From assembly GCF_963678165.1 (NCBI RefSeq), contig NZ_OY782755.1:1550001-1614000 (forward strand): a DNA stretch of 64,000 bases, given 5' to 3'. Within the stretch, counting starts at the first letter, position 1, and each line of letters starts with the position of its first letter. The notes beneath the pieces were generated by a model that had not been told where the DNA came from, ran no database searches, and saw nothing but the letters and a program-made list of their open reading frames with translations. Source of the stretch: an uncultured Acetobacteroides sp. GTDB lineage: Bacteria > Bacteroidota > Bacteroidia > Bacteroidales > ZOR0009. A program made the translations under genes and the position numbers. Shown here in pieces: positions 19,758 through 27,881 of this stretch.

Positions 19758-19829
19758 AGCCGATGGCGAGAATTGAACTCGCGACCCCTTCCTTACCAAG
19801 GAAGTACTCTACCACTGAGCTACATTGGC
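19758..19829 (-). tRNA. tRNA-Thr (GGT)
   Basis: A 72-nt cloverleaf. D arm GCTC/GAGT, anticodon stem CTTCC/GGAAG with loop TTGGTAA, T arm GCGAG-TTCAATT-CTCGC. The acceptor stem GCCAATG/CATCGGC has one A-C mismatch at pair four. No CCA is encoded. It is the last of four tRNAs in the transcript. Confidence 0.93.
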
Positions 19830-19867
19830 CTTTTGATAAAAAAGCCTTTGATAAATCAAAGGCTTGG

Positions 19868-19940
19868 AGCGGAAGACGAGATTCGAACTCGCGACCCTCA
19901 GCTTGGAAGGCTGATGCTCTACCAACTGAGCTACTTCCGC
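19868..19940 (-). tRNA. tRNA-Gly (TCC)
   Basis: A 73-nt cloverleaf with acceptor GCGGAAG/CTTCCGC, anticodon loop CTTCCAA between TCAGC and GCTGA, and T arm GCGAG-TTCGAAT-CTCGT. It is third in the tRNA transcript. Confidence 0.95.
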
Positions 19941-19953
19941 GATTGTTGGTAAG

Positions 19954-20036
19954 TGGGGAGAGCAGGATTCGAACCTACGAAGACATAAGTCAGCAGATTT
20001 ACAGTCTGCCCCAGTTGGCCGCTTTGGTATCTCCCC
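19954..20036 (-). tRNA. tRNA-Tyr (GTA)
   Basis: An 83-nt class II tRNA with a long variable arm (GACTTATGTCTTC). Anticodon loop CTGTAAA lies between GCAGA and TCTGC; acceptor GGGGAGA/TCTCCCC. It is second in the transcript. Confidence 0.95.
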
Positions 20037-20065
20037 AACAATAATACTTTAAGAACTTTCTTTGG

Positions 20066-20139
20066 AGCCGGTGGAGGGATTCGAACCCCCGACCAGCTGA
20101 TTACAAATCAGCTGCTCTGGCCAACTGAGCTACACCGGC
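20066..20139 (-). tRNA. tRNA-Thr (TGT)
   Basis: A 74-nt cloverleaf with acceptor GCCGGTG/CACCGGC, anticodon loop TTTGTAA within CTGA/TCAG, and T arm GGGGG-TTCGAAT-CCCTC. It is first in the transcript, giving the order Thr-Tyr-Gly-Thr, the same as thrU-tyrU-glyT-thrT of E. coli. Confidence 0.95.
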
Positions 20140-20244
20140 AATTCTCTATTTTAAAGAGCGTTTGCTTTTGTTTTTATCAGGAGCGTTTCCTTTCAAAAGC
20201 GATGCAAAGATATGGGTAATTCTTGAATCTGCAAGGGCTGTGAA

Positions 20245-20276
20245 GAAAAAAGTCTGGGATTTATTCCAGACTTTTT
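20245..20276 (-). terminator. Terminator of ribH
   Basis: The stem AAAAAGTCTGG/CCAGACTTTTT lies 25 bases after the ribH stop and is followed by T-rich sequence on the minus strand. Confidence 0.8.
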
Positions 20277-20300
20277 GTTTGATTTTTGAATCTCAACCGA

Positions 20301-20813
20301 TTAAAAGTTGAAAATTTTTTCATGATTTTCCATCTCATTCTGCAGTGCGACCATTTTTATGGCGGTAAGAGCGGCTTCGTCGCCCTTGTTGCCGTGTTTT
20401 CCGCCTGCACGATCGAGAGCCTGCTGTTGGTTGTCTGTAGTTAGAACCCCAAAAATTACAGGAATGTTGTAGTTAATGTTTACTTGGGTGATGCCTTGGG
20501 TTACTCCTTGGCAAATAAAGTCGAAATGGCGTGTTTCTCCTTGAATAACGCAGCCAAGTGTTATAATGGCGTCAACTTCGGTGTATTCGGCCATAAATTG
20601 GGCTCCTACGGTCAACTCGAAGGTTCCGGGCACATGTTTTACTATGATGTGTTTTTCAACCGCTCCGTGTTTGATAAGGGTGCTGTAGCAGCCTTCCAAA
20701 AGTTTGCTGGTAATTTCGTCGTTCCACTCAGCCACGACAATGCCAAACTTCATGTTTTTTGCAGATGGAATTTCACCTTTCTCTGTTGAGAGGTTTTGTA
20801 AGCTAGTAGCCAT
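20301..20813 (-). CDS. ribH: 6,7-dimethyl-8-ribityllumazine synthase
   Basis: A 170-residue lumazine synthase. Motifs are [12 protein letters not shown] (about 24-35), [12 protein letters not shown] (61-72), [16 protein letters not shown] (85-100, catalytic His in the TRHFDF part), [11 protein letters not shown] and [12 protein letters not shown] (basic phosphate-binding loop). It condenses the ribityl-pyrimidinedione with dihydroxybutanone phosphate in riboflavin synthesis. It is cytoplasmic and probably follows the TPR gene on the same strand, with a hairpin between. No FMN riboswitch is seen upstream. Confidence 0.95.
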   Translation of the reverse strand: MATSLQNLSTEKGEIPSAKNMKFGIVVAEWNDEITSKLLEGCYSTLIKHGAVEKHIIVKHVPGTFELTVGAQFMAEYTEVDAIITLGCVIQGETRHFDFICQGVTQGITQVNINYNIPVIFGVLTTDNQQQALDRAGGKHGNKGDEAALTAIKMVALQNEMENHEKIFNF

Positions 20814-20840
20814 GTCTTAAAATTTTTTCAAAAGGTAAAA

Positions 20841-20872
20841 AAAAAGTACCAATCTTTCAATTGATACTTTTC
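20841..20872 (-). terminator. Terminator of TPR protein gene
   Basis: The stem AAAAGTACCAA/TTGATACTTTT (one mismatch) is followed by T-rich sequence on the minus strand, between the TPR stop and ribH. Confidence 0.65.
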
Positions 20873-20890
20873 TGTATTGAGAGAGAAATA

Positions 20891-21583
20891 TTACTCGTTA
20901 GTATTCAACTTGGCGCGTGTAATGTACTTGTCTACGTCAGTTGCTTCTGCACTTTGTGGGTAGTTGTCCTTCACGTTTTCGTAGTTGCTGAGCGCATCTT
21001 TCCACTTTCCTTGTTCTTCGTATACTGCAGCTGCCTTAAAGAGGAACTGAGGAGCGGTAAAGTTGTTGTCGCTTAGCTTAGCGGCTTTCATGTAGGCATC
21101 CGCAGCCTTGTCAAGCTGCTTGAGTTCTACGTATGCATCACCTTTAGCGCCTTCGGCAAGTGGGCCAAACACCAAGTGGTCGGTGGTGTAGTCGTTAAGG
21201 TAATCTAGCGCCTTTTGATACTGACCAAGGTTTAGTTCGCAGATACCTGCATAGAAATTGGCAATGTTACCTGCTGTTGTAGAACCATACTCATCTACGA
21301 TCTTGGCAAAACCAGCATCGGTTGCGCTTCCTTCAAGAGCCATTTTGTAGTTGCCTTGTTCGAAGTAGTTCTGTGCTGCAGCCATTTGTGCAAGAGCCTT
21401 TTCTGCTCGTGGTTCTGCTATTAACTTTTTGTACCCAAAGAATAGTCCTATAATTACCACTACGGCAGAAAACCCGTAGATCAATAGCTTTTGGTATCTT
21501 TCAATGAATTGTTCGGATTTAGTTAGAGCGCCCTCAATTGCCTGAAGGTTCTCTTCTTGATGCGTTTTCTTTTCGTGTGACAT
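20891..21583 (-). CDS. Membrane-anchored tetratricopeptide repeat protein
   Basis: About 230 residues from ATG 21583; the upstream frame lacks a good start. A short charged N-terminus is followed by one membrane segment (LLIYGFSAVVVIIGLFFGY, about 34-52) and a TPR-like solenoid with the pattern A..YF.QGNYKMALEG, ELNLGQYQKALDYLNDY and ELKQLDKAADAYMKAAKL. The arrangement resembles YfgM/DUF2133-type scaffold proteins that face the periplasm. Its partner is unknown. It is divergent from recF with 166 bases between starts. Confidence 0.85.
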   Translation of the reverse strand: MSHEKKTHQEENLQAIEGALTKSEQFIERYQKLLIYGFSAVVVIIGLFFGYKKLIAEPRAEKALAQMAAAQNYFEQGNYKMALEGSATDAGFAKIVDEYGSTTAGNIANFYAGICELNLGQYQKALDYLNDYTTDHLVFGPLAEGAKGDAYVELKQLDKAADAYMKAAKLSDNNFTAPQFLFKAAAVYEEQGKWKDALSNYENVKDNYPQSAEATDVDKYITRAKLNTNE

Positions 21584-21683
21584 ATTATTAATCTGTTTGT
21601 TGTCAAAAATAGGATAGCAAAAGTAATTCTTTTTAAATAATATGGAAATTTTTGTGTGCCTTTTGTCATCCGATCGTTTGTAG

Positions 21684-21691
21684 TACATTTG
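21684..21691 (+). promoter_or_regulatory. Putative recF promoter (-7 element)
   Basis: TACATTTG is a perfect TAnnTTTG element. TTTTG at 21661 lies about 18 bases upstream as a plausible -33. The recF start is at 21750. Confidence 0.55.
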
Positions 21692-21749
21692 CTAACATAT
21701 ATGTACGGAAATTTCAGATGTAATCGATTGGGGATAAGTATTTCAGCCT

Positions 21750-22862
21750 ATGTTTTTAAGTAGATTAAACCTTGTTAACTTCAAAAATTTTGCCAACGTC
21801 GAGGCTGAGTTTTGTCCGAAGATTAACTGTTTTGTGGGCAACAATGGCGTTGGAAAAACCAATATGCTGGATGCTATCTACTTTTTGTCGATGTGCAAAA
21901 GTGGTTGGTTGATGGCCGACAGCCAGTGCGTAAAGCATAGCGAACCTTTTTTTGTTATCGATGGTACATATAAAAGTAGAGGGAACGAGGATAAGATCTA
22001 TTGTGGTTTTAAGCAAGGTAGCGGCAAAATCATAAAGAAAAATGGAAAAGAGTACGACAAAATCGCCGATCATATTGGAGTCTATCCATTAGTGCAAATT
22101 TCGCCTGCCGATAATAACCTTGTGCAGGAGTCGGGCGAAGAGCGACGTCGGTTTATGAACATGGTACTTTCTCAAGTTGATAGAAGCTACCTTGCCGCCT
22201 TACAAAAGTACAACAGGCTTATTGCTCATCGGAATAAGCTGCTTAAGTCCGACCTCTCCATTCGCTCTTCGTACGAGGTGCTGGAGGTTATCGATATTCA
22301 GATGGCAGAGGTTGGGACATACATATATATATGTAGAAAGAAATTGATTGAAGACCTTCAACCAATTTTCGACAGCTACTACTCCGCTATCTCAGAGTCG
22401 AAGGAGATGGCAGGAATACGCTACATTAGCCACCTTGAAAAAGGTGATATGAAGTCGCTGCTTGTAAAAAATTACGAGAGGGATTGCATTTTGCAGCATA
22501 CTTCGGTTGGAGTGCATCGTGACGATTTGGACTTGCAACTTGATGGCTATTCTGCTAAAAAGATGGGGTCGCAAGGACAGCACAAAACGTTGCTCATATC
22601 GCTTAAGTTGGCGCAGTTCGAATTGATGCGGCAGTCTGCTGGCGTAAAGCCGATCCTGCTGCTCGATGACATATTCGATAAGCTAGATCCCCGAAGAGTT
22701 TCGCGACTAATAGAGTTGGTTGGAAACGATCAATTTGGCCAAATATTTATTACCGATAGCAATAAGCATCGACTTGAAGAGGCTTTAGGCGTACTTCTCA
22801 ATGAAGCCTACCTCTTTTCGGTTGCTGATGGTGTTGTAGAACGAAAGGAAATCTTACCATGA
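21750..22862 (+). CDS. recF: DNA replication and repair protein RecF
   Basis: A 370-residue SMC-like ATPase. Walker A GNNGVGKTN (about 30-38) follows LSRLNLVNFKNF. The family-typical ISPADNNLVQESGEERRRFMN is at about 113-133. HTSVGVHRDDLDLQLDG (about 251-267) and the signature GSQGQHKTLLISLKLAQFE (about 273-291) precede Walker B PILLLDDIFDKLD (about 301-313). It loads RecA at gaps with RecO and RecR. Its stop overlaps the ATG of the following DUF721 gene by four bases, so the two are translationally coupled. Confidence 0.95.
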   Translation: MFLSRLNLVNFKNFANVEAEFCPKINCFVGNNGVGKTNMLDAIYFLSMCKSGWLMADSQCVKHSEPFFVIDGTYKSRGNEDKIYCGFKQGSGKIIKKNGKEYDKIADHIGVYPLVQISPADNNLVQESGEERRRFMNMVLSQVDRSYLAALQKYNRLIAHRNKLLKSDLSIRSSYEVLEVIDIQMAEVGTYIYICRKKLIEDLQPIFDSYYSAISESKEMAGIRYISHLEKGDMKSLLVKNYERDCILQHTSVGVHRDDLDLQLDGYSAKKMGSQGQHKTLLISLKLAQFELMRQSAGVKPILLLDDIFDKLDPRRVSRLIELVGNDQFGQIFITDSNKHRLEEALGVLLNEAYLFSVADGVVERKEILP

Positions 22863-23149
22863 AACCAGGTAAAACTTACGCGGTATCCGATTTGCTCAAA
22901 AGCATTTTTAAGGATAAAAAGTTTGAAGAAGGATTGCTTAGCGCTCAAATAAAGCGCGAATGGTCGGACATCGTAGGGCTTAAAGTTGCGTCTGCAACAG
23001 GTGGAATGTGGGTAAGAGAGCGAGTGCTTTTCGTTGAGGTGAAATCTTCTATTATTAGAAGTGAACTGAAGCTGATTAGCGCAGATTTGGTGAAGTCGAT
23101 AAACCGGAGAATGGGAGAAGATGCCATCACCGATTTGATTGTTCGATAA
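22859..23149 (+). CDS. DciA-like (DUF721) protein
   Basis: A 96-residue protein overlapping the recF stop by ATGA. It carries the short DUF721 domain: EGLLSAQIKREWSDIVG, then LFVEVKSSIIRSELKLI and a C-terminal amphipathic end. DUF721 proteins include DciA, the ancestral loader of the replicative helicase; location directly after recF is common for this family. It is cytoplasmic. Confidence 0.88.
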   Translation: MKPGKTYAVSDLLKSIFKDKKFEEGLLSAQIKREWSDIVGLKVASATGGMWVRERVLFVEVKSSIIRSELKLISADLVKSINRRMGEDAITDLIVR

Positions 23150-23176
23150 CCAATAATCGGCAATGGCTGCTTATTT

Positions 23177-23599
23177 CTAGAATTCGACCTCTTCTGGGGT
23201 AAAGAAAAAGCGAATTTCTCTTTGGGCGTTTTCGTCAGAGTCGGAGCCGTGAATGGCGTTACGCGAAACTTTTTCGCCGTATATTTTTCGGATTGTACCT
23301 TCGGCGGCTTCAAGTGGATCTGTTTTTCCAATCGTCATCCTAAAATCTTCTACGGCATTTTTCTTCTTAAGAGCAGCTACTACAATTGGACCTGAGGTCA
23401 TAAACTCTACCAGTCCACTAAAGAAAGGTTGTCCTTTATGTATGTCATAGAAGCTTTCGGCTTGTTCTTTGGTTAAAGTGGTATCCTTTCGGCTTAAGAT
23501 TTCGAATCCAGCCTTCTCGATCATTCCGAAAATTGCTTCAGTGTGATTATTTGCTACCGCATCAGGTTTTACGATTGTAAATGTGATATTTCCGCTCAT
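23177..23599 (-). CDS. ndk: Nucleoside-diphosphate kinase
   Basis: 140 residues from ATG 23599; the longer frame to 23626 lacks an ATG. FTIVKPDAVANN at about 6-17 and the catalytic NAIHGSDSDENA with its active-site His (about 116-127) are both present. The insertion FFSGLVEFMTSGPIVVAAL is typical. It balances NTP pools through a phospho-His intermediate. It is cytoplasmic and convergent with the DUF721 gene. Confidence 0.95.
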   Translation of the reverse strand: MSGNITFTIVKPDAVANNHTEAIFGMIEKAGFEILSRKDTTLTKEQAESFYDIHKGQPFFSGLVEFMTSGPIVVAALKKKNAVEDFRMTIGKTDPLEAAEGTIRKIYGEKVSRNAIHGSDSDENAQREIRFFFTPEEVEF

Positions 23600-23686
23600 T
23601 TTGTTAACTGTTATTGAGGGGCGCAAAGTAATAAATTATTCGAACCAACAAAAGAATTGATATCTTTAGCCCGTAAAAACTAGGAA

Positions 23687-24712
23687 GTGATAGATAACAG
23701 CAAACTCGAGATACTGAAAAAGCTGCTGAATGATGCGCAGTGCATTTCAATAGTTACACATCCAAATCCTGACGGTGATGCCGTTGGCTCTTCAATCGGC
23801 ATATATCAAATCTTAAAACAATTAGGTAGAGAGGTTTACTCTATTGTTCCCAATTCGTTTCCAGACTTTCTGGCTTGGATGGAAGATGCGGATAAGTGCC
23901 TAAACTTTGAGAAAAATCCGCAGGATGTATCAGATGTGCTAGGTAGAAGTGACCTTATTCTTTGCCTCGATTTCAACTCTATATCGAGGTTAAACGGAAT
24001 GGGTGATGTGGTTAAGGCAACATCGGCACCTAAGGTGCTAATCGACCATCACCTCTATCCAGAAGATGATTTTATTCTTCAGTTTTCGGAGCTGTCGGTT
24101 AGCTCAACTTGCGAGCTGGTTTACCATATCATCAAGGGGTTGGACTATCAATCGCTATTTACCATTGGCGCGGCTGAAGCACTTTATGCCGGGATTATGA
24201 CCGACACCGGCTCCTTTAGTTACTCGAGCTCAAATCCGGCAACTTTTCATGTTGTTGCCGACTTGCTGGGGTTGGATATCGATAAGGATAAAATCCACCA
24301 AGCGATATATAACACATTTTCGGAAGAACGGATGCGCCTGATGGGCTACTGTTTAAACGAGAAAATGGTGGTTTTTAGGGAGCATAAAACGGCATACATC
24401 GCACTAACGCTAAAGGAACTTAACAGGTTTAAGCATCGTTCTGGTGATACCGAAGGGCTTGTAAACCTCCCGCTTTCTATTAAAGATGTGAATTTCTCCG
24501 TGCTCTTTACCGAGCAGACAGATGGGAACGTAAAGCTGTCATTACGCTCGAAGGGCGAATTCTCGGTAAACGAATTCTCGAGGAAGTACTTCTACGGAGG
24601 TGGGCATAAAAATGCTGCTGGTGGGCGAATTCAAATGAAGCTGCCTGAGGTTATTAAATATTTCGAAATCTGTGTAAGGGAAAATGCAGACAAAATTGTT
24701 AAAAGCATCTAG
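23687..24712 (+). CDS. nrnA: NrnA-type oligoribonuclease / pAp phosphatase (DHH-DHHA1)
   Basis: A 341-residue protein starting at GTG 23687, with AGGAAG just upstream as ribosome-binding site. The DHH domain has THPNPDGDAVGSS (about 24-36), LCLDFNS and LIDHHLYP (about 118-125). The DHHA1 domain ends with the glycine-rich YGGGHKNAAGGR (about 305-316). Relatives degrade nanoRNA and dephosphorylate 3'-phosphoadenosine 5'-phosphate. The last 29 bases overlap the following FKBP lipoprotein gene in another frame, suggesting coupled expression. Confidence 0.9.
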   Translation: MIDNSKLEILKKLLNDAQCISIVTHPNPDGDAVGSSIGIYQILKQLGREVYSIVPNSFPDFLAWMEDADKCLNFEKNPQDVSDVLGRSDLILCLDFNSISRLNGMGDVVKATSAPKVLIDHHLYPEDDFILQFSELSVSSTCELVYHIIKGLDYQSLFTIGAAEALYAGIMTDTGSFSYSSSNPATFHVVADLLGLDIDKDKIHQAIYNTFSEERMRLMGYCLNEKMVVFREHKTAYIALTLKELNRFKHRSGDTEGLVNLPLSIKDVNFSVLFTEQTDGNVKLSLRSKGEFSVNEFSRKYFYGGGHKNAAGGRIQMKLPEVIKYFEICVRENADKIVKSI

Positions 24713-25217
24713 CATTTTAGGATTAATGTTACTGGCTGCCTGCAGTAACAACTCTCAAGAGGGCTACGTAAAGCATCAAACCAACTATTCTGTCGAAGAA
24801 AATAAGATGCTCCGAGCCAATCGCTACCTTAATAAGAAGGATATGCTGGTTGTTGAAGGCTATATCGAACGGCATGGGCTTAAGATGAGCCTTTCGGACT
24901 TCGGATTTTACTACCGATGTGTGGAAAGCGGTGGGAGTAAGAAGGTAAAGTCTGGATCGGTTGTTCTATACAGCTATAAGGTACGGCTGATTGATGGTAC
25001 TCCTTTGGATTCTTCGGGTGTTGAACTTGCTCAGCTTGTAGTTGATAAGTCGGATGGAATTGCCGGTCTTCATGAAGGACTAAAGTATTTTCATGAGGGC
25101 GATAGCGCTCAATTTATCTTCACGCCTCATTCAGCCTATGGGTTGGTTGGCGATGGCGAGAAAATTCCATCGCGGGCAACGCTCGTTTACGATGTAAGAA
25201 TAAAAAGTGTGCAGTAG
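24684..25217 (+). CDS. FKBP-type peptidyl-prolyl isomerase lipoprotein (GldI-like)
   Basis: 177 residues; signal sequence with lipobox LLAAC, Cys20 probably lipidated. Residues about 85-177 form an FKBP domain: VVLYSYKVRLIDGTPLDSS, GLHEGLKYFHEGDSAQFIFTPHSAYG and a closing LVYDVRIKSV. Length and form resemble GldI, a gliding-associated FKBP lipoprotein of Bacteroidota, but no other gld gene is nearby. It probably acts as a periplasmic folding helper at a membrane. It is first of three consecutive FKBP lipoprotein genes. Confidence 0.82.
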   Translation: MQTKLLKASSILGLMLLAACSNNSQEGYVKHQTNYSVEENKMLRANRYLNKKDMLVVEGYIERHGLKMSLSDFGFYYRCVESGGSKKVKSGSVVLYSYKVRLIDGTPLDSSGVELAQLVVDKSDGIAGLHEGLKYFHEGDSAQFIFTPHSAYGLVGDGEKIPSRATLVYDVRIKSVQ

Positions 25218-25368
25218 CGCACAATAAATAGGATTGATTTGCTGTTTATATAGGTAAAATTGGGCATCGCCTGCGGCTTGAGGTAGCTATATTTAAAGAA
25301 TATTCCTACATTTGGGAGCCTAAAGGCAAAGCAATTAGCCAATCTGCAAATCCAATTTTTAGAAGTTG

Positions 25369-25914
25369 ATGAGATTTTTTAAACATACATTTTTTGTCGT
25401 TACGCTTGCTTGCGCTGCTGCATTCATTACGTCTTGCGGCAAAGAGGAAACCACTACAACCAGCTTAGTGGCGCAGAATACCCTAATAGAGTCTTTTGTA
25501 AAGACCACCAAACTTACGGATAGCGTCGAAAAGAGCGGCGATTTGTGGTGTAATCGGTTTGTTAAGGGTGCAAACTCCACTAAGATACAGGTGGGAGATG
25601 AGGTTACCTTCTACTACATTCTAAGTGTTGTGAAAGATGCTACAACTCTTGAACCCTATGCCACGAATATAGAGTCGGTGGCAAAGGCTAAGGCATTGGC
25701 TAATCCCTTTTCCAAGTATGAGCCTATTACGGTAGTAGTGGGCAAGAGCGGGTTGCCTAAAGGATTTGATCTAGGGCTTCGCCTATTGTACGATGGCGAT
25801 GCCGCTCAAATTCTTTTTCCATCGACCTATGGTTATGGAGCAAGCGATATTGGCGCTGTCCCTGCCAATTCGGCAATAGGGGTAAGGGTGTATATCAGCA
25901 AAGTTGAAAGATAA
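25369..25914 (+). CDS. FKBP-type lipoprotein 2
   Basis: About 181 residues from ATG 25369. Signal sequence MRFFKHTFFVVTLACAAAFITSC with the lipid Cys at 23. The C-terminal half is FKBP-like (VGDEVTFYYILSV, GLPKGFDLGLRLLYDGDAAQILFPSTYGYG, GVRVYISKVER), with an insertion after the first strand compared with classic FKBP. It lies 151 bases after the first FKBP gene and 33 bases before the third. Substrate unknown. Confidence 0.8.
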   Translation: MRFFKHTFFVVTLACAAAFITSCGKEETTTTSLVAQNTLIESFVKTTKLTDSVEKSGDLWCNRFVKGANSTKIQVGDEVTFYYILSVVKDATTLEPYATNIESVAKAKALANPFSKYEPITVVVGKSGLPKGFDLGLRLLYDGDAAQILFPSTYGYGASDIGAVPANSAIGVRVYISKVER

Positions 25915-25947
25915 GAACGAATAAAAAGTTGCAATAACAGTTTTTCT

Positions 25948-27066
25948 ATGCATAGCTATCTTAAAGTATTGGCTTTAGCAGCCCTTGCAGTGGGGCTTTA
26001 CTCATGCGCTCAGGAACAAACCATATCAGATCGAGTAGTGGAAGATGGTATTATCGGTGCGTATGTTGAGCAAAATCCTATATGGAAAAATAAGACGGAA
26101 TCGGGGCTTTACCTAAACGTGCTTAAGGAAGGAACTGGCGCTACACCAACCGTTACCGATTGGGTTATGGTTAAGTTTACCGGTAAGACGCTAGACGGCG
26201 ATTACTTCCACTCTACAGATACCACCGTATTTAACCATTTAGACTATAACGTAAACTACTATCACATAGTCCCCGATTTCTTGTACATGGCAGGTTCGAT
26301 GCCTCAAGGCTTTAGGGAGGCGTTGTTGACCATGAAGGAAGGAGGCAAGGTTGATCTTCTTATTCCCTCGTACCTTGGTTTTGGTTCTTACGGAGCCGTT
26401 AAGTTTGGGCAGATGCCAATTCTTCCTAATGCATACGTACAGGCTAACCACCCTGTAAAGTATCAGTTGGAGCTGGTAAAGGTTATCTCTAAGCCTAGGG
26501 AGTACGATTCTTTGCTGGTCGACTCTTACGTTAAGAATAATCCAGGTTTTGTTGATATTAAGGATAAGGCTGTGTATCTAAAGGAACTTGAGAAGGGAAG
26601 TACAGCTATTAGCGATACCATTGGAAATGGAACAAAGGTGTATGTTCACTATGCTGGATATTTCCTAGATGGATACTGCTTTGATACGAATATAAAAACC
26701 ATTTCGGATACTTTCGCTCCTTATGCGCCCTATAGTGGCAGTTCTTCTAGTTCGTCGACTTCTACTTCTACAACTACCTCTGGAGATACGCTAGTTGTAA
26801 CAATGGCAGCAAGTAGTAGTGGGGTTGTTACTGGTTTTGATAAGGCATTGCGTAAAATGACCAAGGGCTCTAAGGCAGAGGTTGTATTTACGTCAACCAA
26901 TGGTTATGGATTATCTGGTAGCTCTAGCTCAACCAGCAAGCCTTCCATTGGAGCCTATACGCCGCTGAAATTTTATATTGTAGTTGATAGGGTAGAGAAC
27001 CCCACCTCATCTACAACTACCGCGTCGTCTATCGTTGTTCCGAAATATTTGCTACGAAAGAATTAA
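25948..27066 (+). CDS. Lipoprotein with two FKBP domains
   Basis: 372 residues, lipobox LYSC (Cys20). Two FKBP-like domains lie in tandem, about 55-175 (VMVKFTGKTLDGDYFHST...AGSMPQGFREALLTM...YLGFGSYG) and about 210-350 (VYVHYAGYFLDGYCFDTN...GFDKALRKMTKGSKAEVVF...GYGLSG). The second is split by a Ser/Thr-rich insert (SGSSSSSSTSTSTTTSG, about 266-282). The 3' end overlaps the convergent methylase gene by 15 bases. It probably acts in the periplasm with its neighbours. Confidence 0.82.
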   Translation: MHSYLKVLALAALAVGLYSCAQEQTISDRVVEDGIIGAYVEQNPIWKNKTESGLYLNVLKEGTGATPTVTDWVMVKFTGKTLDGDYFHSTDTTVFNHLDYNVNYYHIVPDFLYMAGSMPQGFREALLTMKEGGKVDLLIPSYLGFGSYGAVKFGQMPILPNAYVQANHPVKYQLELVKVISKPREYDSLLVDSYVKNNPGFVDIKDKAVYLKELEKGSTAISDTIGNGTKVYVHYAGYFLDGYCFDTNIKTISDTFAPYAPYSGSSSSSSTSTSTTTSGDTLVVTMAASSSGVVTGFDKALRKMTKGSKAEVVFTSTNGYGLSGSSSSTSKPSIGAYTPLKFYIVVDRVENPTSSTTTASSIVVPKYLLRKN

Positions 27067-27756
27067 AAAGACCGTGGGTCTTTTATGAAGGTCGGGGACT
27101 TGCTTACGCCAGTCTCCGATTTTTTTTGTCACAATGTACTCGGTTTCGGTGGTGATGTCGGCGGCAATGCAGAGGCGCGTTTCGGGGTGGCAGGTTTCCA
27201 GCAGCGCTGCCAGCATGTGGTTGTTGCGGTAAGGCGTTTCGATGAAGAGCTGGGTTTGGTGCTCGCGGTTGGAGCGTTGTTCCAACGTCTTTATGGCCTT
27301 AACCCTTTCGGCGGGCTTTACGGGGAGGTAGCCTACGAAGGAAAAGTTCTGCCCGTTTAGTCCCGATGCCATTAGCGACATCAGAATAGACGACGGCCCA
27401 ACCAGCGGAACAACCTTAACCCCCAGTCGATGTGCTTCGGCAACCGCATCGGCTCCAGGATCGGCAACGCCGGGTACACCTGCCTCCGATATGATGCCGA
27501 TGTCGTTTCCGTCCATCGCGGGCTGTAGCATCCTACGAACCTCGGTTGGGTGGGTGTGTTCGTTGAGTTCATAAAAGGTGAGTGAGTCGATCTGAATGCC
27601 CAGTTTGAGCTTGCTGATAAACCGGCGGGCGGTGCGAATTTCCTCCACAATAAAGAATCGGGTGTTTAGGACTACATCCTTTACGTGTTGCGGAATGACG
27701 TTCTCGATTGGGGTATCGCCCAGCGTGGTTGGAATCAGGTATACTACTGCCGACAT
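27052..27756 (-). CDS. Tetrapyrrole-methylase-fold SAM methyltransferase (RsmI-related)
   Basis: 234 residues of the Cbi/RsmI methylase superfamily: VYLIPTTLGD at the start, EEIRTARRFI, the SAM-binding GIISEAGVPGVADPGA (about 85-100), PLVGPSSILMSLMASGL (about 117-133) and LFIETPYRN. It is shorter than classic RsmI (about 280), like the Bacteroidota short form. RsmI 2'-O-methylates C1402 of 16S rRNA; whether this form does the same is unproven. It is convergent with the FKBP gene, with stops overlapping. Confidence 0.82.
   Translation of the reverse strand: MSAVVYLIPTTLGDTPIENVIPQHVKDVVLNTRFFIVEEIRTARRFISKLKLGIQIDSLTFYELNEHTHPTEVRRMLQPAMDGNDIGIISEAGVPGVADPGADAVAEAHRLGVKVVPLVGPSSILMSLMASGLNGQNFSFVGYLPVKPAERVKAIKTLEQRSNREHQTQLFIETPYRNNHMLAALLETCHPETRLCIAADITTETEYIVTKKIGDWRKQVPDLHKRPTVFLILS
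27065..27084 (+). terminator. Short terminator of FKBP lipoprotein gene
   Basis: AAAAGACC-GTG-GGTCTTTT lies over the end of the FKBP gene and inside the 3' end of the convergent methylase gene. Confidence 0.5.
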
Positions 27757-27881
27757 GGTCTCTGTTTTTTCGGCAAAGGTAATCCAATTATCCTGATATG
27801 CTGCTCGGGGGCGTTTTCGGGGGATACTTTGTCGGTTTATGTGCTACTTTTGCGGTACTATTCAACCCATAAATAGAAGCG

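Noticed and set aside
20814..20890. FMN riboswitch near ribH
   Set aside because: The short leader holds only a terminator-like hairpin; no RFN-element motifs are seen.
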